DNA of 64,000 nt, from assembly GCA_026745465.1 (NCBI GenBank), contig JACYXH010000473.1, positions 6,227,191 to 6,291,190 of the forward strand, in the 5' to 3' direction. Below are positions 23,332 through 36,305 of the stretch, one piece after another. A program made the position numbers and the translations under genes. Source of the stretch: Lota lota (lineage: Eukaryota > Chordata > Actinopteri > Gadiformes > Lotidae). Every line of letters starts with the position of its first letter. The first letter of the stretch is position 1. The notes beneath the pieces were generated by a model. That model saw only the letters and a list, made by a program, of their open reading frames with translations, was not told the origin of the DNA and made no database searches.

Positions 23332-24253
23332 GTGGTGAGCCTCACCATGCTCTTGTCTCTTGTCTCGTGTGTCCATCTCCACCGGGGTTTCTTCAAGCCT
23401 GTTGTTCACCTCTCCCCCACTGTGTAGCTCACTAACATATCGCCCTCTGAATCCTTCTATTCAAGTACAGCCATCCATCTTCCACTTTTTCTCTCCCCTC
23501 TCCCTCCCTCTCTCTCTCTCGCTCTCTCTCTTGCTCTCTCTCTTGCTCTCTCTTGTTTGCTCTCTTTTTCTCTCTCAGTTCCTTCCTATCACCTTCTCCC
23601 CTCACTATCTTTTTCTCGCTTTCTCTCACGCTCTCGCTCACATGACTGTCATTTCGGTTAATGGCTTTTCTTTTCATCCAAGCTACTCAGTCGTTCATTA
23701 AACCATTCGTCATCCACTCACTGTCGTCTGTCGGTCTCCAGCCCACCACCCCCTCCCCTTTCTATCATTCCTTCTCTGTCTCTTTCCTTCTCTCTCAATA
23801 CATGTATCCCTCAATCTCCCTCCCTTTCTTTTCGTGTCTTGCTTTCTCTCTCACGCGCTCTCTCTCATGTTACACCTCTGTCTCTCTCCCCTTCTCCTCC
23901 TCACCAGTGTCTGTCTCTCTCCATCATCTTTATCAGTGACCCCTTGGGAAGATCTCTGCTGAAAGGCTCCACTCCTCCCTTTGAGACGATGGGCTTTACT
24001 CAAGCGGCAGCCATGACCGTCTATGTGTATGAAGCTTCTGCGGAAGAGACTCAGGTGTAGTTCCTCTAACAGCCTGTAGGTGGTTCCACGGTAGATGGTC
24101 GCCAGAGTTCAACAGGAAGGAGTACGGATTTCATAAAAAAATAATCTTTGTTCAGTTAGGATCTCAGTGGCTAGTTCCTCTACGTCATATGTTTTTTTTA
24201 CTAGGTCCTGGTTATATTTAATCACTATATTATTAAAGATCAAACATGAATGA

Positions 24254-24330
24254 GTTTTACTCAAGTTTATTTATAGCACCCTTCAAACCCAAAGGCCATT
24301 CCGGGTGCTTTACATGGGCATGAATCACAT
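24254..24330. repeat. fish interspersed repeat fragment (TTTATTTATAGCACCCTTC type)
   Basis: AAGTTTATTTATAGCACCCT then CAAAGGCCATTCCGGGTGCTTTACA resembles a widespread fish repeat with a TATAGCAC...AAGTGCTTTACA core. It is a diverged single copy. Confidence 0.35.
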
Positions 24331-26025
24331 TATAAGAGACGTTTAAGCGAGCATCGGGATAAGACAAAATAATTTAAAGTATTACAAAGTAAAAGCGTAA
24401 TACCTGATCCGTAACTGAGATCGGTCCTATCTGAGAGTAGTACAAACGACATGGTAACTGGTGGTGTCGGCAGGCCATAGCCACGTGACTGTATTAAAAC
24501 ATTGTTATCACAATGACAGCTCCATTACCGTGCTTAATTTACTTACATTGGGCCAGATGGCTTTTTATTTTATTTTATTTTTTTATGTTTAATTATGCCC
24601 TCATTTCTAATAAGGTCATTCAAGCCACAATATTTACACAAATATTACATCAGTCTCAATAACAATTGTAGTCTTACAAATAACCTCCTAATGTCCCCTG
24701 ATGCTATCGTACCCACGCGCTTTCGCATTGCATCCAATTCATTAACATTTACATTGAGTCATTTGGCACTTAGAAATCACTGGCTCGTTATTCACCACGA
24801 AATCACTATTCGCTATGTCACTGTTCACCCCAGCCTCATCAAATCAGTGCAAACATTAGCATTATTCACGAAGAAAATCACGGCAAACTATTTCAAATTC
24901 CATCACGGGATCTCATGTTTGCCTTTCGGTGGACCCTTTTGTCCCTAGCGTCTTACGGTAGCGTGGATGCACACAGCCTTAGCATGGGGGGCAGCAGTGG
25001 GAAAGGAACCCAGTGTATATGTAAGGCGATAACCCCTAATGGATTCCAATGAAGCCCATCTTAAACCAGAGGACTAGGCCCCCTGGTTATTTTCTCATTT
25101 AAAACTATTGACCACGGAGCCAAGGATATCCATTGATTTGCGACTGCTTGCAAACATACCTTTTTGAACTTTTCCCTTTCACTAGAAATTGATTCGATCT
25201 CGTAGGTGGCAATATGGATTGTTTACGTACCTAAAACCCGGGAAATTAAACCGAATGGACATGGAAATGTCATCATCATACAGTGTATAATTAGTGGTGT
25301 GTGTGTCTAACCGCGGAAATACTAATAATATACTCATAGTTAACCCATTTTGACATATAAAAGAAAGCGTGAATACCAGCTCTATAGATTTATTTGTTCC
25401 CCATTCCTTTTCCTCATTGATTAGTCTCTCATCATAATTAAAAGATCAGGATAATGTGTCAACCAAACCGTATATATATATATATATATTATTTTTTTTC
25501 TAAAGATACCCTATCCCCTCTTTGGTTGGTGGTTTATATACGTGGCACTGCCTGCACTGATGGTGTGTAACCTCTGCAACCTGACTCCTTGTGTCTCTGA
25601 TATTAATATTGATCGCTGTCCCGTATTGATCATGCTAAGCAGAATGTCAACAGGATATAATGAAACTGACAGTATTTGAAATCACGGCTATTCAGTTCAT
25701 CGAGGTGAGACTTCACCTCTAACATGCCCTGCTGAACTCTGGTCGTCCAGCTGTAGATCATTCGTGGCTAAACTCTTGTCACTGGGAACCGGTTTGGTCC
25801 TGTTTGAATAATTCTGGTATTTTCTCGTCCATTTTGTGTCTTTTTCACCGTATTGGACAGGCATGTTTAATTAACTCGTGTTCGGACTTAAATATAATCA
25901 CTTATTCACGAGGTCACCGCACAAGGTTGCCTCATTTTCCCTGCTGGCTTTTTGATCGTTTGTCCGTGAGAGGCTTCTGGGTAGACGCTTTTTGAAAAAC
26001 AACAACATTTAAATTCGGTGCCTAT

Positions 26026-26070
26026 GAAGTCCTTTGAGACTGTGGTTAAGGTCTTTATAAATGTATTTAT
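26026..26070 (+). repeat. retroposon 3'-end fragment (GAAGTCCTTTGAGACTG)
   Basis: GAAGTCCTTTGAGACTG followed by TTAAGGTCTTTATAAATG resembles a common fish retroposon tail. A second diverged copy lies at 26387-26436. Confidence 0.35.
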
Positions 26071-26386
26071 ATTGTTTGGGCTACTGGACTCCTGCACCCC
26101 GTTTTTATCAATTATTTAAGCGTACTTTTTGTGCATTGTATGCTTTATTTTACGCATTTTGGATGTTATGCTTCACGTTTTATATATACTGTTTCAGTGC
26201 AGGTAAAAGATACTTCTGAAAAGCTATTGTGTAAACCCTTCCTCCTAGTTTGCAGCAGCCATACTAGTAAAACATGTTGAATACAGAGGCTGATGGGCTG
26301 TGATCATTGACTAGGAATTTGTTATTTCTGATTCATTTGACGATGGTGGGGCAGTTAGTCTTCTACTTTCACAGGCGCTGCCTGTC

Positions 26387-26436
26387 GAAGCCTTCGGAGA
26401 CTGTAACTGTGTTAATGCTCGTACAAAAATACATTT
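26387..26436 (+). repeat. retroposon 3'-end fragment, second copy
   Basis: GAAGCCTTCGGAGACTGTAAC and TTAATGCTCGTACAAAAATA match the 26026 copy loosely. Both may be old remnants of the same family. Confidence 0.3.
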
Positions 26437-26898
26437 AACTCCACCCGACTGCCTTTACGGGTTTAGAACTGGTAGTCTAGCACGCCATTGAAGTGGAGAA
26501 AATCATTTTATCCGATGATTTTATCAGCAGCAACATCTCTAGTGAGTTAAGTGTTGTGCTGGACATTGTTGGTTTAACATAAGGTTGATGGAAATAAGGC
26601 ACGACAAAAATTAAAAAAGTAATCACACTATCGATCCCTTGTGTCCGACACTGCCTTAATCACAGACAGTGCCTTTCAGCAAGCGTCTCGCCACTCTGGC
26701 TTGTTCCACCAGTTGTCGTATGAAAGGACCGGGTCCGCACCTAATTGGTCTGAATGTCAGCTGGTTCACAGACTGACAGTTAACATCTGCTCTCTGGGTT
26801 TCTGACAGATGGTGGGAGGAGCTAAAGGTCAGACGATACTGACAGTCACGCCGTGTGTCGTGACGTGGGTCAGTGTGTGTGTGTGTGTGTGTGTGTGG

Positions 26899-26929
<31 letters not shown>

Positions 26930-27514
26930 ACAAAGTGTGCCTGTCTCTGTGCACGTCCAAATGCGCACGCACTCTGTGGCATCCTGAACTGACTGCCATT
27001 TTAGCCACTCTGCGGTGATCAGATGATGAATGTTCCGTTTAAACAGATAACCGTGCAATGGTAGCCTACACTTCCCCTTGACAGCCTGTGAGTCCAGTGT
27101 AGCTCTTTACGGTAGATATTAGGTGAATGTCCACTTCAGAACATGTAGATGTGCCAATGTTTGTCTCCTCACCTCTTCTGGGTAACTTACTGCTGTTTTT
27201 CTCCGGAAAAACGACTCTACAAATTATTGGTTAAGGTACGACCGACAAATAGACGAGTTTGACAGATATTGGTGTGCGTTTGATTAGAGCTTTCCCATTT
27301 AAACCTGAGCATGAATATTTTGAGAAAACAATCAAACACGGTCTTAGAGAAACATGGCTAACATATTGATGACAGATATCGGTATCATCTTTATACCTCA
27401 AAATTTTGAATTGAAGCAGCTAGTATCTAATAATCTTTCGGAAAAGATACAATGAAACGGTACCGATGTGCTACAGCAGGGAATGCATAAGGAAACATTA
27501 AATAACAAAAAAAC

Positions 27515-27690
27515 AGGGGCATGACAGTTTAGTGGTTCAGGTGTTTGACTCCTAGCCAAGAGGTTTTGACCCCAATGTCCTCAGTCTACCTGTTGGCATT
27601 CTGCAGCAAGATGTCCTAACCCGACCAGCTCCTTAATGAAAAATCAATGAAAGTCGCATTTGGTACAAAACCTCTGCTAAATGACGAATA
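27515..27690 (+). mobile_element. tRNA-derived SINE-like copy, diverged
   Basis: It has the same plan as the copy near 46.3 kb: a head with GTTTAGTGG (A-box-like) and GGTTTTGACCCC (B-box-like), a CAGCAAGATGTCCTAACCC block, and a tail with CCTCTGCTAAATGAC. Several bases of both promoter boxes are changed, so it is an old, inactive copy. Confidence 0.55.
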
Positions 27691-28148
27691 CCCCCAACAA
27701 TCCCCAGTATTCAACATCCTTTAGAGACCCCTAACCTTGCAATCCTCACACGGTCTCTCCCCTCACGACACACACACACAACACAACTCCCCTCCTCTCC
27801 TTCTTCATTCATATCAATGCACTCATTCACAGTAGTGAATGATTGAGAGACAGAGAGAGATATAGTGAAGGGGACTAATCAACAATGGTGGCAGGGAGGG
27901 CAGGAGTAAAAGAGGAGAACACGTATACGTCGACATGGGGGAGGGGAACAAGAATCTGATAGATGGGTAAGGGGATGTGGGCAGTGAAAGGGATGGATGC
28001 GTAGCGGCAGGAGGGAGAGAGAGAGGAGACCAAAGGATGATGTAGATGGCCTATAATCCTTACGGGCTGACAGCTCTCTGGGGCCTTTTGTGATTAAAAG
28101 TCTGGGAGTGATTGTGTGTGTGTGTGTGGAGGGGTGTTTCTTTGTGTG

Positions 28149-28196
<48 letters not shown>

Positions 28197-28643
28197 TGTG
28201 GAAGGCTGTGTCTTTGTGTGTAGGTGTGTGGTTGTGTGTGTACACACGTGTGGAGGGGTTTGTGTACGTGTGGGGAAGGGTGTGTCTTTGTGTGTAGGTG
28301 TGTGTGTATGTGAGAGAGAGAGAGCGAGAGAGGGAGAGACAGAGCGAGAAAGTGCACATGCTGCCACTCAAGGGGATGTAAAAGACAGTTCGAGTTATGG
28401 GCTGGACGGATGGGACAGGATAGGAGGAGGGATGAGCAGGGGGGAGCAGATTAATGCAGAACAGGATTGGGAAGGGGACAGAGAGAGAGCGAGAGAGGAA
28501 AAGAGAGAGCTCGTAAAACCAGTTAACATCAAATCAATCATGGGATAGTGGAAAGGCAGAAAGAGTGAGAGACATACAGCGAGAATAGTGAGCGGTTGAG
28601 GTAGACATGTACGTTAGAGAGAGGGAGAGTGAGAGAGAGTGGT

Positions 28644-28668
28644 GGGGGGGGGGGGGGGGGGGGGGGGG
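28644..28668. repeat. G25 homopolymer
   Basis: Uninterrupted G run on the plus strand, in a purine-rich stretch (28600-28960) that also holds a G15-like run near 28897. Confidence 0.95.
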
Positions 28669-29201
28669 ATCAAGCTCCGGAAAGAGGATAGACGCAGTTA
28701 GAGAGAGAGGGAGCGGGAGAAGAGCCAGGATCCCCCTGATGACGGTGATATTGATGGCAGCCCAGTGGGGGGTGCGGGTGGTGGTGGGGGAGGGGGAGGG
28801 AGGTGGAGGTGGAGATGAATGTGGGAGGGTGGGGGGTGCAGGAATAAGGGAACAGAGAGGGAGAATGATCAAAGCACTGGGAGAGGGAACATTCTGGGGG
28901 GGGGGGGGGGGAATCGGGGTAGAGTGAGGGATGAGAAGGAGGAGAAAGGAGGAGAGACGAAAGGAAGAGGAATGGTGCCATGGCGCCCGGTGCTTCGTGA
29001 TGTGAATGTTGGAGTCCCTTGCTTTAAAGAATGTATTATTCAAAAATATTGTTATATATATATATAAAATATGCGAGAAAATGTGAGGAAGAAAGTGACA
29101 CACAAGGAGCAACAGCAATGGTGTGTGTGAGAGAGAGACAGAGAGAGAGAAAAACGGGCAACTCTAATTTACTTATGTGATTAAAAGTGAAGGAAATGTA
29201 T

Positions 29202-29234
<33 letters not shown>

Positions 29235-30497
29235 CGCACACACGCACACACGCACGCATGCACGCACGCGCACACGCGGCACACCTACACAGCCTCAGTA
29301 ACGTGTAAAAAACAACATGCTCCTCAAGCACCTTTATTTATAAATCTCATCGGTAGATGATTTGGTATATTAAAGACCTGGGGTCCTCAGGTCCCTAGCT
29401 ACGGATCACTTAACCTGGCTCTTATTTCCGGGCTCCTCTGGTTAACTGTAGATTACAGCAGATTATAGTCTCACACCCCCTAGCAGGAGAGCATCTACTG
29501 TAGGGAGATGGAAATGCAATGGACCGTGTCTTCCCAACACACACACACACACATGAACACACACATGCACACACACATGTACACACACACACACATACAC
29601 ACGCCCGCAGGCACACACATACACACATGCCCACATGCACACGCACACACATGAATGCATGCACACATGCACACATATGCTCGTTAGCAAACACACACAC
29701 ACACACAAACACACACACATGCACGCACACATATGCACTTTAGCAAACACACACACACACACACACCATCTAATTTGGCCAACGGTAGAAAGACCCCTGG
29801 GGTGAAATGTGGATGGGGGGGTAGGAGAGTAGAAGCAGAGCTACAGAGTGAGAGAACGCATGAGCGACGGGCTGTAGACCAGAAGGGAGGAGGCGTAAGG
29901 GAGGGAGAGAGGAAGAGAGGGTTCATTCATTTTAAACCCGTCCGCAGAGAGCTAAGGCCTAACGGGCCGTCTAAAGGCCAGGGTCATTATCCAGCATAAT
30001 GGGAAGAGGTCTGTAATGGTAGCCTGCACGGCTATGGCTAGTGGAGAGCTCTTTTTACATGTTGACGCCACAAAAACTCTATAGGCACGGCCAGGCTCCA
30101 GGGCTTGAATAGCAAGGAGGTTAGCCTGTACTTCTCTTGTGGCTACGTGGCTATTGAAGGACTCCTTTGTAGCGAGACGTTCATAGTTAGCACTTCCAGC
30201 CTTCCGTTGTTGGTTTTTTACTTATTTTCACGCTGAAAACTATCGGTACACCCTGAGGGGTGGTCTGCCTGTCCGTCACCTGTCACTGGAGCACTGATAG
30301 GCTTGTGTGTGTGTTTGTGTGTGTGTCTGTGTGTGTGTGTATGTGTGTGTGTGTGTGTGTGTGTGCGTGTGTCCCTAGTACCTCTGCCTTGGGACTTTGT
30401 GTTGTCATGATAAACTTGTGACAGCTGTCAACCTGCAGAGAACTCTTTCCCCCCTTCCGTCACACGCAACACACACAGACACACACACACAATGCAT

Positions 30498-30540
<43 letters not shown>

Positions 30541-33093
30541 GCATGCGCACGCACACATACATACACACAATGCATGCCCTCACAGACACACACACACACG
30601 GCATATGGCTTCTGCCTGTCTTAGTGGATTGTGTTTTTATAGTATTGACTTATTTGCTCCCCAATGAAGTGTTTGGCACATTGTTTTCAGAGCTATGACA
30701 TGTAGGAATGGTTTTCAACCCAAACTGTTTGGTTGTGTGTCAGGGTGTACATGTGTGTGTTTCTGTGTGTTTGTAGGTGTGTATTAGTGTATGTTTGTAG
30801 GTGTGTACGTGTAGGTGTGTGTGTGTGTGTGTGTGTGTATGTTTTTTGTGTGTTTCTTTCCGTCTGCCTCAGTTACTGGTCTGCTCTTTCTCTTATTGCC
30901 TGTCTGAATCACAATTATTGATGCTTGAATAATACTTTTCTTTCAATACATCAGTGCGTCTTCTGTCTTTTCATTTGTCAATCCAATCCAAAAGTGAATG
31001 TAGACTTGTGTTGTTAGATATTTGTTCTGTAATAAAAGTTTTGCTCTATCTTGTACGCACTTATGTATGTGAAATTGCCTGGCATGTTTAAGATTTTCTT
31101 GATCTTCTTTTACCTATTTAATCTGTCTTATCTGTTATTTTTATCAATCAATCAAACAATCTCATTCTATCTCACTTTGTTTCTACTAATCTTGTTTCAA
31201 CCTTGTTATATTTTACATTATGCATTCACATGCATAGAAGTCCCTTTATATTAACTATTTATACTAATTTATATACCTTTTCAACTTTTATTTTTCAGTT
31301 TAACATTGCATCTTGAGCAACCAAACACTCAAAATAAAAACTTTAGTGGAAACACCACCTCTGGTCAAATCTGTCTTGGATTGGCCGAAATGGTGCCAGG
31401 TGATGTCACTTCCTGTATTGAGAAGGGACTTTTACAAAGGACCTCAACTGGCACTTTATTTCATCTTGTGACCCCCAATAAGTGCTCTCCTCTGGTTTGA
31501 TTAGAGTATTTTGTTCCTCAAGTTCCTATGTTTTAATTTACTTATTTAATTCACCTGTTGAATCCTATTTATTCTTTGTATCTACAACTTTATGTCAACT
31601 TATGGGACCACAGTTACACTGTTGACCCTATGTGGGCGGAGTCTCACTTGGTCCCTGCCTCCTTTCTGTCTTCTGTACATGCATTCCATTATGCGACGAC
31701 CAATGAGCATGCGCCAACACGTTGCTGCATGTATACCTGACAGTGCCTGTGTGCACTCCTATAAAGGGCGTGGTCTCTTCTGTATATCACTGTGTTGTTT
31801 TGGGAAGTGTGTGTATTCAATATTGATTATATTACCATTTGAGATATACACAACATATGCATTGCCCGAAACTGCACTAATGATATACAGAAGAATAAAA
31901 ACTGACGTGTCCCTTTTAAGAGTGTGTTATGTATAGTATTGCCCTTTTTATGTATGATTATAAATTATATAGATATAATTTATACAATGTTTGCCATTGG
32001 ACTCACACGCTCGGAAAGACAGGTTACGCATCGGCTCTGAAATCACTGGAGCAGAGATTACCATCAAACATCATTTTACTATCCAATATTTGGATGGATA
32101 TGAAAATATATATGAACAAGTATATTAAAAAAAAGACTAATAATCTTGGAGAAACATTGAAAAGCACCCTTTAGAATTGAGGTGAACATGAAACAATCAT
32201 TAAGTTTTACCGGTGCTCCAGTGAGAAAGTGTCCGATGCGGTGCGTTTTTGTTCTGTGTGTGTGTGTAGCTGTATAAATTATATGTATAATTTATGCCGT
32301 GTGCACAGCGCAATCCATGTGTCTTTATCTGTTATTGTTTATTATTCTCCATTTTCAAGAATGGACAAAATTGAAATCAAATTTCTGATACATATCCCCT
32401 CATCTGGTCCCATTGTTTTTCAAAAACATTTGCGGCATAGTTTACATCTTTAACTAAATTCTGATTGGGATGCGGTGAAATCTAAATTTATTTGGAAGTG
32501 ATTGGAGGAGACCAAAACGGAGCACTTTCATTGGAGAAGGAAAAGCCTAACTTATTGGTAGAGGAAGAAAGGCAGGAATTCTGTCCCCTATTCTGATTGG
32601 CTAAAGTATACACGGCCTTATGGCCACAGAATGTTTGGTAATTAAAAATAAAGGGCTCAATGTGTATGGCAATATGTTATATTACATAACCATTTTGACT
32701 ATTCATTAAGAGCTCCATATTTTTATAATAGTTAATTCAAATAATATGCAATGTTTAATATATAATTTTGGCAACTGTCAATACAATGACAATTGTTGAA
32801 AATGAGGAGGAAATCCAAAATTAAACTAAACATAGAAAACTCACCACATAGAGAGAGAGTGGAGAGAAGTTCAGTGGACTGATTTAAATGACACAAAAAT
32901 TATGAATTTCCATCCGATAAATTTGGCTAATGAAGTGGTTGTCATCTCTATAATTGACGACTACAATTCTAATAATAATCATTAGCCTGAAACAAGCAAA
33001 ATTGTCAAAACGAAAAGAAAAAGCCCCGTCCCTTGGTCCCTCCTCCTCTCCCTAACCCAGGATTTCTATTTGTCATTCTGATTTGATTGACAG

Positions 33094-33301
33094 CTGAGGA
33101 CACATGTGGGGGCACTGTGAGGGGCGGCAGTGGGGTGGTGACCAGTCCCGGTTACCCCGGCAACTATGGTAACCAGGCCGACTGTACATGGATCCTATTG
33201 GCTGAACCTGGAGACACCATCTCTGTCATCTTTACAGACTTCCAGACGGAGGAGAAATATGACTACCTGGAAGTCGAGGGATCTGAGCCACCAACCATCT
33301 G
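33094..33301 (+). CDS. csmd3: csmd3 exon encoding the first two thirds of a CUB domain (CUB 2)
   Basis: This 208-bp exon continues directly from the Sushi exon: a shared Ala codon, then EDTCGGTVRGGSGVVTSPGYP, the standard CUB opening. It contains the first disulphide cysteine pair (CGG and ADCTW), the SPGYPGNYGNQADCTW strand region, and FTDFQTEEKYDYLEVEGSEPPTIW. The EEKYDYLE segment carries the Glu and Asp that bind calcium in calcium-binding CUB domains; this role is inferred from the family. The acceptor is TTGATTGACAG and the donor is CTG|GTGAGTC at 33302. The exon enters in phase 1 and ends in phase 2, splitting a Trp codon as TG|G. It cannot be skipped alone without a frameshift, but together with the next exon it is in frame. 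There are no stops or missing core residues. The second cysteine pair of many CUB domains is absent here, as I recall it is from this CUB in other CSMD proteins. Confidence 0.92.
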
Positions 33302-33604
33302 GTGAGTCATAAAACCTTTTTCCCGTCAACACTTTAACTTCCACAATTGTGTGCTTAATGTCGCTGTAATTATGGACATGAAGTGCAACAACCCAGGGTT
33401 GGTGAAGCCTAAATCACCGACCATCTGGAACATCGGGATTATATTGTGATTATATTGTGGTAATGGGGGGCATGAATTTAGGCTGGAAGGCAAGAAGAAG
33501 GAGTGGAGAGGTTGGACTGCTACAGAAACCCTGTGTTGACTGTAACATGAATTCAACCACATGTACACAAACAATACACGCCTGATCTATGATGTGAGTT
33601 TCTC

Positions 33605-33828
33605 CAATAGACCCCTTCCACAGAGCCACCGTCGTAGGACAAATACTGGTGTCGCTCATGGGTCTACACATTTTATATACCAGGGCACGGGTGGTCGACT
33701 AAACTAGTGTAAAGAAGTCTACTACCTGATGCCCTGGTACACAAAACAAGCAGACACATCATTAGTGTTATGAGCGACACCTCCGTTTGTTCTCCGAGGA
33801 CGCCTCTCTGAAAAGGGTATTTTGTCAT
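33605..33828. mobile_element. fold-back (MITE-like) element with long imperfect inverted arms
   Basis: The two halves are imperfect reverse complements over about 100 bases each. Exact anchors are 33648-33659 with 33770-33781 (12 nt, GGTGTCGCTCAT) and 33678-33687 with 33730-33739 (10 nt, TACCAGGGCA). Between and outside the anchors the match continues with small gaps. TTTCTC occurs at both outer flanks (33599-33604 and 33829-33834) and could be a target duplication. There is no coding capacity. The superfamily is not assigned. Confidence 0.65.
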
Positions 33829-34851
33829 TTTCTCAAACGCAAAATGTAATTTATATAGCATACAAAATATGGGCAAGACACCTTCTTGACCCCCCTGCCA
33901 AAAAAAAAAACAACAGCAAACAAACCAACAGAACCAAATACAAGAGAGGAAGAAAGAAAGCCCCCAGACTGAAACCAAATTAGATATTGGCAGCACCTCA
34001 ACCGCTGCAACCCCACCTGAAGCAGGGCAGAAGCCAGCACTGGTTTCAGCTGCATAGCTGTCACTGACCACACCAGGGAAACGACAGGGTAACATTTTGT
34101 TTCACTTTCACTCAATTCACTTGTGCGAGCCAACAGGAGACGGCGACTTGTAAGGAGATGAGGTTTTTTTCCCCCTGTTCCTTTCAGGCTCAGTGGTTTG
34201 ACAAATGGTGGTTGCAACACTAACGTATAGAGAGCCATTGTGATTTCTGCTGGCGCTGAGACCAGCCGGTGAAGAAAAGACACAAAAACACAGAAAAAGA
34301 ACGACTCTTGGCTCCCAATCGGCAGACAAGATAGGTTTTTCTACTGAATGCTTTTTTTTTTTCTTCAATTGACCGATACATTCTTTTTTGCATGGCAAAT
34401 TTACCATTCATGAAGCTCTTGTCGTCTCAGACAAAATGCTGGCATAAGGGGGGCGGTGGGGGACTCCTGGGTATATTGTTTTATGCTATATGAGTCCATG
34501 GACAAAAGGTGATCCTTTTCAGTGGGTGGAACAAGCCATGAAGTCTGTTCTCTAAGAGGCTATTGTGTGATAAACCTTGGAAGAGCAGCTATAGAATACA
34601 TCAAAAAGGACTATCTAACATCAAGGAGAGACAATTAGATATCCAATACAACACCACAGGAGCTAATCAAACAGTTTACTCATGCTTTCCTAAAGGATAT
34701 TGCATCTTGTGCGTCACCGTGTCCCATTCCTTCTCCGTGGACTGACCGTGGCGCCGTTACAGATGGAAGAAAGTACGCTCATGTTGAAAGCAATGAGAAG
34801 TTCTCCAAACTTTTAGTACTCATACGAGTGAGAGAAGGCTCCCCATGTGAG

Positions 34852-34945
34852 GGATCACCGTAGCTCAGTGGTTGAACTTTGTTGCGTTAGGGCGTTACTC
34901 TCGACTCAAGAGCATAAGTCTTTGAAGCCTTCCTCTGCTGTGAAC
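34852..34945 (+). mobile_element. tRNA-like SINE head fragment
   Basis: GTAGCTCAGTGGTTGAAC matches a tRNA A box well, but the B box region (GTCTTTGAAGCCTTCC) is degenerate and the piece runs into a C run at 34945. This argues for a SINE remnant rather than a tRNA gene. Confidence 0.35.
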
Positions 34946-35216
34946 CCCCCCCCCCCCCACCCCCACCCCCTTTAAATCTTCTGAAGCAGGGTGTGAGGAG
35001 AGGGCCGGCCTCACTCGTATAGAGCACCTCTCTCGATGCCGTGGAGAGTTAGCGTGTGAAATTTCAGCTCAAGGTCAGAGTGGTACGCAAGTGGAACCCA
35101 GTGAGAAAGACAGAGAGGGGAACACGTGGCGGGGTTGATAGTGGTGCCATCTTTGAGTTGTTCAGGCCTTTTCCAGGGTGGGCAGAAACGTCGAACGTCT
35201 GCCCATGATCGCCATG

Positions 35217-35244
35217 CCCCCCCCCCCCCCCCCCCCCCCCCCCC
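35217..35244. repeat. C28 homopolymer
   Basis: Uninterrupted C run. Shorter C14-15 runs are at 34945-34958 and 40821-40835. Confidence 0.95.
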
Positions 35245-35942
35245 ACCCGAGACCAAACCATTGTATCAAGAAACGCTTGACATCACGCTTTCCTGGTTCA
35301 CATTGTTGTTGACTTGGTTATATGCAAGGAATCGGGTCTCTACACAGTTGTGATAAAGCATTTACTTTCAAAACACGATGATACGAGTGCTGCAGATTTA
35401 AATTTATTTTCATTTTTACAGTTTTTACAGCCGGTTTTTATCAATGCATGTTACTTTATGGTCTGTTGTAAAGTCATAGAATGATTCAAGTGTAATTTGA
35501 GCAGAAGCAATTCACTAACTTGCCAAATAATTTTACTAACTAGCCGAATCAGTTCACTATCCTTAGCATTTAAAGCTACCCATAGTTTCCTATTGAAGGC
35601 TCCTGGTTGTGTGCTTATAAAAATACATATGCTTTAAAGTTCTAGCTCTGTATTGATCGATGGTAAATTAGACTATTGATCTGCTAATGCTGTTGCAGTA
35701 ACCAATTTAACTGTGATCATGGGCGGGCATTCATGTGTGCAATTAATTGGAAAGTAATGACGACCATGCAAGAACCAGTGGAGGTTACACTGTGTATGTT
35801 TACATGGGCGTATACTGCACTGCTGTCTGCTCTGTCAACATTTGCCTCGTGTAAGTGAAGCGCATGTTTGATGTTCAATCAAAACCATCACGAGACTGAA
35901 ATTATCATGGAACACACCTGGAATATTAATATTTACCATCAA

Positions 35943-35988
35943 GTCATGCAGCAGACCCTTTATCCAAAGTGACTTGCAGTGAATACAG
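35943..35988 (-). repeat. antisense SINE tail fragment
   Basis: GCAGACCCTTTATCCAAAGT then GACTTGCAGTG is the complement of the common fish tail (AAGTCGCTTTGGATAAAAGC-like). Confidence 0.45.
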
Positions 35989-36227
35989 ATCAGTGTTGTT
36001 AAAGAGAAGGTAGGAGTTATATGATGGCTGCTAGTGACGGCTTCTACTCATGTTGACAGGCGTTTAACCTGTGTGGATATACTGTACATACACATGCATG
36101 TGTGAATCCACTCACCTTTGAATTCATATCAATCACTATTATTAGCAGCAGTAGTAGTATAATAATAGTCATCATCCCCATCGTCTTGTTTGTTGCACTA
36201 TGAGAATGGTATATGGAAAAGATAATA

Positions 36228-36255
36228 TATATATATATCTATATATACAATATAT

Positions 36256-36301
<46 letters not shown>
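36228..36301. repeat. (TA)n microsatellite
   Basis: TA repeats broken by CTATATATACAATATATTATG, ending in a pure run (36257-36301). Confidence 0.95.

Positions 36302-36305
<4 letters not shown>

Noticed and set aside
31590-31935. Possible solo LTR, because of a TATAAAG at about 31762 and AATAAA near 31891
   Set aside because: No second LTR, primer-binding site, target duplication or clear TG...CA boundaries could be found; the motifs are common by chance.
34855-34930. tRNA gene
   Set aside because: The A box is good, but the B box is degenerate and no cloverleaf can be completed; it is more likely a SINE remnant.
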